Origin: Bin103 sp002238925
GTDB taxonomy: Bacteria > Spirochaetota > Spirochaetia > SZUA-6 > Bin103
Reading direction: 5' to 3'
DNA: 64,000 nucleotides
NCBI GenBank assembly: GCA_965208065.1
Contig: OZ242313.1
Coordinates: forward strand, 1,612,001 to 1,676,000
Part shown: piece after piece, positions 58,899 to 64,000 of the stretch
How positions within the stretch are numbered: the first letter of the stretch is position 1
Layout of the letters: each line of letters starts with the position of its first letter
Notes under the pieces: model-generated
The model's input: the letters and a program-made list of their open reading frames with translations, nothing else
What the model was told of the DNA's origin: nothing
Databases searched by the model: none
Made by a program: the position numbers and the translations under genes

Positions 58899-58919
58899 CC
58901 CGGTCACCCAGTGACCGGG
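58899..58919 (+). terminator. Hairpin terminator after the lipoprotein gene
   Basis: CCCGGTCAC (58899-58907), loop CCA, GTGACCGGG (58911-58919): a perfect nine-pair stem five bases after the stop codon. No U-run follows. Confidence 0.6.
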
Positions 58920-59031
58920 ACACGGTGACGGACCAGTCGCCGCCGCCGCCGCACCGCTGCCGCCGCCGGTTCGGTCTCGTTTCGGTTTGAACCGGGCCGG
59001 CGGGTCGGTGTACGTTCCACCTGACAAGCCG

Positions 59032-60522
59032 ATGACCGATTCCGCCAAGCCACCGGGAAGATTCGAGATCTTCAACACGCTCGGCCGCGCCGTGCAGCAG
59101 TTCGTGCCGCGCACCGAGGGCGTGGTCCAACTGTACGCCTGCGGGCCCACCGTTTACGATTACGCGACCATCGGTAATTTTCGCACCTTCATCCTCGTCG
59201 ACGTGCTGCGCCGCACCCTCGACGCCCTCGGCTACCAGGTGCGCCACGTGATGAACATCACCGATGTCGGACACCTCGCCAGCGATGCCGACGAAGGCGA
59301 GGACAAGATGCTCGCCGGCGCGCGCCGCGAAGGGCGGACGGTGTGGGACATCGCGCAGTTCTACACCGACCGGTTCTTTGCCGACGCGGACGCGCTGAAC
59401 ATCCTGCGGCCCGACGTGGTGGCCAAGGCAACCGACCACATTGACGACATGATCGCGCTGATTCGGCGTCTCGAAGCGCACGGGTTCACCTATGTCGCCG
59501 GCGGCAACGTGTTCTTCGACGTCGCCCGGTTCTCCCGCTACGGCGAGCTGGCGCTGCTTGACCGCCAGCAGCTGCAGGCCGGCGCCCGCATCAGCGTCGA
59601 CCGCAGCAAGCGCAATCCGGAAGACTTCGGCCTGTGGTTTACCCGTTCCAAGTTCGAAGATCAGGCGATGATCTGGGACTCGCCGTGGGGACGGGGCTAC
59701 CCGGGATGGCACATCGAGTGCAGTGCCATGGCAATGCGCTACCTGGCCGAGCAATTCGACATCCACTGCGGCGGCATCGACCTGATTCCAGTGCACCACA
59801 CCAACGAAATCGCGCAGGCGGAGGCCGCCCTCGAGATCGATGCCAATGATCCGCAACGCTGGGTGAACTACTGGTGCCACGGCGAATTCCTGCTGGTCAA
59901 CGGCGCCAAGATGTCCAAGTCGAAGGGTAACTGGGTCACCATCGGCCAGCTCCAGGAAGACGGCTACGATGCGCTTGACTACCGCTACTTCGTCCTGGGC
60001 GCGCACTACCGGGCACATCAGAACTTCACCATGCGCGCGCTGGACGCGGCGCGCGCCGCCCGCGCCGGCCTGGTGAGCCGGGTGGCGGCACTGGCGCGGG
60101 CGGCCGGCATCGACGCCCCGGGCGCGGTGGCGGACGGCGGCCATGCCCACCCGGCCGCGAACGAGGCGTTGGCCCACGCGGCACACGACCTGGCGATGCC
60201 GCGCGTGCTGGCCCGGCTCTGGCAGCTGGTCAAGAGCGATTCCGACGATCCCGAGTGCACCTTGCGGGCCGTCGCGGCGATCGATAGAGTGCTGGGCTTG
60301 AAGCTGTTGCAATCGGCCGCGTCGGCGTTGGCGGACGACACGCGGTCCGATCCCGATGTGGACGCTTTGGTACGCGAGAGGGACGAGGCGCGCCGCCGCC
60401 GCGACTTCGCGCGCGCCGACGCGATTCGTACGCAACTCGCCGCACAGGGTATCGAGTTGCGCGACGCGGCTACCGGCACCGTTTGGCAACGCGCCGCCGC
60501 GCTGCCGGAGCGAGATCGGTAG
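59032..60522 (+). CDS. cysS: Cysteinyl-tRNA synthetase
   Basis: 496 residues. Zinc ligands Cys37 (LYACGPTVYDY) and Cys230 (GWHIECSAM) and the later HCGGIDLIPVHHTNEIAQ; KMSKS is at 293-297 (AKMSKSKGN). The HIGH motif is altered: TIGN, with Thr46 where the first His normally sits. The variant GGIDLIPVHHTNE in place of GGxDLxFPHHENE shows it belongs to a distinct CysRS subgroup. The anticodon-binding C-terminal helix RDEARRRRDFARADAIRTQL is complete. ATG 59032 (MTDSAKPPGRF) chosen over 58987. Confidence 0.95.
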   Translation: MTDSAKPPGRFEIFNTLGRAVQQFVPRTEGVVQLYACGPTVYDYATIGNFRTFILVDVLRRTLDALGYQVRHVMNITDVGHLASDADEGEDKMLAGARREGRTVWDIAQFYTDRFFADADALNILRPDVVAKATDHIDDMIALIRRLEAHGFTYVAGGNVFFDVARFSRYGELALLDRQQLQAGARISVDRSKRNPEDFGLWFTRSKFEDQAMIWDSPWGRGYPGWHIECSAMAMRYLAEQFDIHCGGIDLIPVHHTNEIAQAEAALEIDANDPQRWVNYWCHGEFLLVNGAKMSKSKGNWVTIGQLQEDGYDALDYRYFVLGAHYRAHQNFTMRALDAARAARAGLVSRVAALARAAGIDAPGAVADGGHAHPAANEALAHAAHDLAMPRVLARLWQLVKSDSDDPECTLRAVAAIDRVLGLKLLQSAASALADDTRSDPDVDALVRERDEARRRRDFARADAIRTQLAAQGIELRDAATGTVWQRAAALPERDR

Positions 60523-60552
60523 CGGCAGAGGTGTAACCTCCGGGCTTGTGGG

Positions 60553-61101
60553 TTGTTTTCTACAGTGCGGTCAAAATCTGAACGGTGGTGGCGAGACAGC
60601 GATTTCGGCGGGATCTACCGCGAACTGTTTCCGTTGATATTTCGGGTGGCGTTCCGGATTGCCGGTGAACGCGGGCTCGCGGAAGATCTTGCTCATGAGG
60701 CGTTTCTGCGCCTCTTGAATCGTGATGCGCCCCTGCCGAGCATTGATGAAACGAAGTATTGGTTGCTGCGGGTGGTACGCAACCTGTCGCTGAACCACGA
60801 GAAGCGCCGTGCCCGCGAACGGCGGGCCGTGGGACGGCTCGAGCAGGAAGGCCCCAGGCTCGCAGTGCCCGCCGATACTCCGCTAATGCAGGCCGCCGCA
60901 AGAGATGCAGTACAAGAGGCACTGAACGAATTGCCACACAACATGCGCAGCGCGATCGTGCTGCGGGAATACGCCGGTATGAACTACCGCGACATCGCCT
61001 CGGTGCTCGGCATCAGCGAGGGCAACGTGAAGGTGCGCCTGCACCGGGCGCGCAGGCAGCTCGCGCGGCTGCTTTCCGACGGGGTACCCCATGTGTCCTG
61101 A
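60553..61101 (+). CDS. ECF-type RNA polymerase sigma factor
   Basis: 182 residues. Region 2 with ELFPLIFRVAFRIAGERGLAEDLAHEAFLRLL, shown in part, and region 4 with ALNELPHNMRSAIVLREYAGMNYRDIASVLGISEGNVKVRLHRARRQL in the usual order, a sigma-E-like HTH. The start is unsure (TTG 60553 or GTG 60565). It overlaps the anti-sigma gene by 11 bases. It presumably controls an envelope regulon. Confidence 0.9.
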   Translation: MFSTVRSKSERWWRDSDFGGIYRELFPLIFRVAFRIAGERGLAEDLAHEAFLRLLNRDAPLPSIDETKYWLLRVVRNLSLNHEKRRARERRAVGRLEQEGPRLAVPADTPLMQAAARDAVQEALNELPHNMRSAIVLREYAGMNYRDIASVLGISEGNVKVRLHRARRQLARLLSDGVPHVS

Positions 61102-61648
61102 AAGAGCTCTGCTGTCTCCCTACGTCGACAACGAGATCGGTCCCGCCGGCGCGCGCCGCGTGGAGCTTCACGTTGCCGAGTGCCGCTCCTGCCGCGAGCA
61201 GTTGCGCGCCTACCAGACGGTGAGCCATGCCCTGTTGGAGAGCCGCGAGCCTGACGTCAGCGCCGCCGGCGACCGGATCTGGCGGCGCCTCGATACGATG
61301 CGCGGGGCCCTGCGCGGGCAGGCGTCGTTCTGGACCCGCGGTGTACGCGTGCCGGCCCCGGTGGCAGTCGCGTTGATGGCGGGCGTTACGCTGTTCCTTA
61401 CCAGCGTGGCGATGTGGTCGCGGGTCAATGACGCGCGCCTGGAACTGCCGGCGTTCGGCGCCGCTGCCGTCGGCGCCGCCGCGGTCGGCGTGATCGCGGC
61501 CTCCGCGCAGCCGGTGCAATGGCTCGAGCAGGGAGCGATCGTCATCCAGTTGCCGGACGAACCGCAGTTCATCCAGCGCGGCATGCCGACCATTCTGCGC
61601 GAAGCCGAGTTGACCACGGTGTCCGCACGCCCGGCGGCACTTCCCTGA
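61091..61648 (+). CDS. Anti-sigma factor with ZAS zinc finger
   Basis: 185 residues. N-terminal zinc anti-sigma domain with SPYVDNEIGPAGARRVELHV and HVAECRSCREQL (His-x3-Cys-x2-Cys). One membrane segment at about 94-112 (VAVALMAGVTLFLTSVAMWS). The periplasmic tail is Ala-rich and ends with a Pro-terminated segment. It should hold the ECF sigma factor at the membrane until a signal acts. Starts inside the sigma gene. Confidence 0.85.
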   Translation: MCPERALLSPYVDNEIGPAGARRVELHVAECRSCREQLRAYQTVSHALLESREPDVSAAGDRIWRRLDTMRGALRGQASFWTRGVRVPAPVAVALMAGVTLFLTSVAMWSRVNDARLELPAFGAAAVGAAAVGVIAASAQPVQWLEQGAIVIQLPDEPQFIQRGMPTILREAELTTVSARPAALP

Positions 61649-61664
61649 CCACGGCAGACCGGCC

Positions 61665-62204
61665 ATGACGGTGGGCCTCACGCGGACAGCTCGACGGTTT
61701 CGCAGCCCGGTAGCGGCCCTGCTGATCGTTTCCGCGGCCGGGCTCGCCGACGCCCAGGCGCCTCCCCAGAGCATGATCGAGAGCGCGTTGCGCTCGGTGC
61801 GCGATGACCAGCTCGAAATCAAGGTAGGCCTTTCGCTCACCCAGACCGAGCCGTTCACCAACTGGAATACGCAGCAGTCGGAACTCACCATCCCGGGCCG
61901 GGCGGTAAACGTCGAGGTCAACGGCAGCAATCTGCGTATTCGCGCCGTGTTCACCCCCTACCTTGGCGAGGATGGCGAGCTCGAGCTGGTGGCGCAGGGC
62001 CAGGTGTGGCTGGACGACGGCCCCGAGGCTCCAACCCGCTACGTGGCGACCTACCGCAGCGTGCCCCTGTCGCTTGGCGAGAAGCTGCTGTTTTTCCCAC
62101 TCGGGGTCGCCGAGGGGGTGGCCGACGAAGTCACCCTGAAGCTGGAGGTGGAGATTGTCCGCTACGAGCCGGAGCGCTCCAAGGTGGCCACCACTGGACC
62201 CTAG
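61665..62204 (+). CDS. Exported protein of unknown function in the sigma operon
   Basis: 179 residues with a signal peptide (cleaved about residue 31, ADAQA) and a beta-rich mature part (RSVRDDQLEIKVGLSLTQTE, NVEVNGSNLRIRAVFTPYLG, VTLKLEVEIVRYEPE). No known motif. Sixteen bases after the anti-sigma gene, so likely under the same regulon and periplasmic. Confidence 0.65.
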   Translation: MTVGLTRTARRFRSPVAALLIVSAAGLADAQAPPQSMIESALRSVRDDQLEIKVGLSLTQTEPFTNWNTQQSELTIPGRAVNVEVNGSNLRIRAVFTPYLGEDGELELVAQGQVWLDDGPEAPTRYVATYRSVPLSLGEKLLFFPLGVAEGVADEVTLKLEVEIVRYEPERSKVATTGP

Positions 62205-62251
62205 CGGCCGCGCCGCGATCCGCGGACAGCGCTGAGCTACCCGGTCCCGAG

Positions 62252-63892
62252 ATGTTCAGATCGCTGTCACCGCGCGGGCGGGCCCTGGTTCCGGCGGCGG
62301 CGTTCGCCGTTCTGCTGGCCGTGCTGCTGCTCGGTTCCTACAGCCGCCCACCGGTAATCGAGGCCGCCGACCCGCGCATCGGGCACGGCGGCGATGTCCT
62401 GATCGTGACCGGGCGCGGCTTCGGGGAGGAGCGGGACGGCGGGCAGGTGCTGATCGCGGGCGTCGCGCCGACCAGCGATGCGTATCTGGAGTGGAGCGGC
62501 GAACGGATCAGCATGCGCGTGCCCCAGGAGGTGCGATCCGGATTCGTGTACGTGGTGGCCGGGGGCCGGCGCAGCAATGGCGTTCTGTTTGCCAATCGCG
62601 ACAATCTGCCGCGCGTGGGTTCGGCGCTCACCGATCCGGGCCAGCCGGTGGTGGTCAATGTCGACCGGCAGCGCGGCGCGGTCGGTGAACCGGTGGTAAT
62701 CACTGGCCGCAACTTCGGCCCCCAGCGCGGCTCTTCGGCGGTGCTGTTCACCTGGCTGTCGGCCGATCCGCTGGCGGCGGGAGCGGGTACCGCGGAGTTC
62801 GTCGCAGCCGATGCGCACGACATGGACTACGAAGGCTGGTCCGATTCCGAGATCCGGGTGCGGGTCCCGGATGGCGCCGCGACCGGAAACCTCCTGGTGC
62901 GGACCGAACAGGGGTTCAGCAACCAGGTGTTCTTCGAAATCGACTCCGCCGTGGGCAGCAAGCGCTACACCGGCCGACGCACCTATTCGGTGAGCATGAG
63001 CCTGTCGATCGCCAATATCCGAGCCACCGGGCCCAATGAACTGTATCTGTGGATGCCGAAGGTGTGGCAGGCGCCGGCGCAGCGCAACGTGCGGCTGGTC
63101 ACCCGCGAACCCGAGCCGCTGTACGAGGATGTCGCCGGCGCGGCGGTGTTTCACCTGCGCAACCTGGTCCCGGGCGGCGTGTACGGCGTGATGCAGCAGT
63201 TCATCTTCGAACGCTACGCCGTGGAGACGGCGATCGCGGAGGATCAGGTGGAGCCGTATGACCGGCACTCGCGCGCGTACCGTGCGTTCACCGAACCGGA
63301 ACCGCTCATTGCCGCGGCCGACGAGCGGATTACTGCCCTGGCCGAACGCCTGACCCGCGGCCAGCGCAACCCGTGGCGCCGTGCCCGCCAGTTATACGAC
63401 GGGTTGCTGCGCCGGGTCACGTTCGCAGGCCGGCGCGCCGCCGAGCCGCTGGCCGCGCTGACCGCCGGCACCGGCGACGCCTACGACTTCGCCATGCTGT
63501 ACACCGCCCTGTTGCGCGCGGCAGAGGTCCCGGCGCGTCCGGTGGCGGGTTACCTGGTGCAAGCGCCGGATCGCCTGCGCGCCCACTACTGGACCGAACT
63601 TTACCTGCACCGGTTCGGATGGGTACCGGTAGATCCAGCTCTCGGGTCGGGAGCCGACCTGGTGCCGGACATCCCCGAGCGGGATGTGGCGGCGTACTAC
63701 TTCGGCAACCTGGACAATCGCCACCTGACCCTGTCCAAGGGAGTGGTGGCGACTGGCAAGCTGGCTCCGCGCGGCAGAACCGTGCACCGTCCTGATCTGG
63801 GCACGCTGCAGATGCACCATGAAGAGGTGGTCGGCGACCTGGCGTCCTACACCGCGCGCTGGAGTGGGCTGACCATTCTCGGCGTGTACTGA
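62252..63892 (+). CDS. Exported IPT/TIG and transglutaminase-like protein
   Basis: 546 residues. Signal or anchor about 12-28 (VPAAAFAVLLAVLLLGS). Two IPT/TIG immunoglobulin-like domains (RIGHGGDVLIVTGRGFGEER and GEPVVITGRNFGPQRGSS). About residues 235-370 form a beta domain that suits a transglutaminase N-terminal region. The catalytic fold (about 385-500) has GTGDAYDFAMLYTALLRAAEVPARPVAGYL, HYWTELYLHRFGWVPVDPAL: the Cys, His and Asp positions of transglutaminases, but the expected Cys is replaced by Asp or Tyr in DAYDFA, so catalytic activity is doubtful. Ends the sigma/anti-sigma operon. Confidence 0.7.
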   Translation: MFRSLSPRGRALVPAAAFAVLLAVLLLGSYSRPPVIEAADPRIGHGGDVLIVTGRGFGEERDGGQVLIAGVAPTSDAYLEWSGERISMRVPQEVRSGFVYVVAGGRRSNGVLFANRDNLPRVGSALTDPGQPVVVNVDRQRGAVGEPVVITGRNFGPQRGSSAVLFTWLSADPLAAGAGTAEFVAADAHDMDYEGWSDSEIRVRVPDGAATGNLLVRTEQGFSNQVFFEIDSAVGSKRYTGRRTYSVSMSLSIANIRATGPNELYLWMPKVWQAPAQRNVRLVTREPEPLYEDVAGAAVFHLRNLVPGGVYGVMQQFIFERYAVETAIAEDQVEPYDRHSRAYRAFTEPEPLIAAADERITALAERLTRGQRNPWRRARQLYDGLLRRVTFAGRRAAEPLAALTAGTGDAYDFAMLYTALLRAAEVPARPVAGYLVQAPDRLRAHYWTELYLHRFGWVPVDPALGSGADLVPDIPERDVAAYYFGNLDNRHLTLSKGVVATGKLAPRGRTVHRPDLGTLQMHHEEVVGDLASYTARWSGLTILGVY

Positions 63893-63937
63893 CCCGGCTC
63901 GACACGGCGGGACGTGGCATGACACCATCGGCGCCGC

Positions 63938-64000
63938 ATGGCGAGCTGCGAGATCACCGCCCTGGCCCTGGACATGGACGGCACGCTGTTGACCAGCGAA
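63938..64000 (+). CDS. HAD-superfamily hydrolase, N-terminal fragment (cut by window end)
   Basis: The first 21 codons are visible: the nucleophile motif ALDMDGTLLTS starts at residue 10, diagnostic of HAD phosphatases, probably the Cof type. The rest lies outside the window. Confidence 0.7.
   Translation, partial: MASCEITALALDMDGTLLTSE

Overview
The window is GC-rich bacterial chromosome, densely coding and with no intergenic stretch over 300 bases. The longest gaps are about 270 bases (10009-10279, holding a promoter) and about 215 bases (24754-24969, holding a hairpin). The organism looks like a GC-rich spirochaete of the Spirochaetaceae type. This is inference from gene content: a FabD with a GFSVGE nucleophile motif, a MurE lacking the DNPR motif of meso-DAP enzymes, an archaeal-type UMP kinase, a UvrB/UvrC-motif protein beside a LolA-like protein and UvrD, and a small membrane protein ahead of rplM-rpsI. 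No rRNA is present to confirm it.

Region 1 (1-10 kb) is a formate dehydrogenase locus. A LarA-like protein is followed by the catalytic half of a molybdenum/tungsten formate dehydrogenase, interrupted by an in-frame UGA that I read as selenocysteine because a bSECIS hairpin with a GGUCU loop follows it. Next come a NuoE-NuoF fusion and then, as a separate gene, the iron-sulfur N-terminal half of the same alpha subunit. The enzyme is therefore split, and the order of its pieces is circularly permuted. Facing it is a four-gene minus-strand operon: fabH, an Old Yellow Enzyme-type oxidoreductase, a GAF protein and fdhD, the FDH sulfurtransferase.

Region 2 (10-24 kb) holds a complete branched-chain amino-acid-type ABC transporter (binding protein, livG, livF, livH, livM) with a large hairpin after the binding-protein gene. 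It also has katG, a fabD-fabG-fabF operon with a good sigma-70 promoter, an SDR oxidoreductase, a retropepsin-like protease, argS and tRNA-Leu(CAA).

Region 3 (24-32.7 kb) carries a UMP kinase, a SerA-like dehydrogenase, the UvrB/UvrC-motif protein, a LolA-like protein, UvrD/PcrA, a truncated aminotransferase-like pseudoenzyme, a Bax-inhibitor-1 protein and a ferritin-VIT1 iron exporter. Region 4 (32.7-38.6 kb) looks accessory. It has an intact IS66 element with tnpABC, terminal inverted repeats and an exact 8-bp target duplication, then an HTTM/gamma-carboxylase-like membrane protein and a lipoprotein with an extreme Asp-Gly repeat tail.

Region 5 (38.7-64 kb) is mostly housekeeping: rplM-rpsI, recX, eno, a UPF0158-GNAT fusion, an hflK-hflC-murE-propeller operon, a DUF2089/DUF4097 pair with a FemAB transferase, and a macrodomain-rqcH-pseudokinase-murD operon. 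It ends with a lipoprotein, cysS, an ECF sigma/anti-sigma pair followed by two exported proteins (one an IPT/TIG-transglutaminase), and the start of a HAD phosphatase. Many genes overlap by 4 bases (ATGA or GTGA), so translational coupling appears to be the rule.
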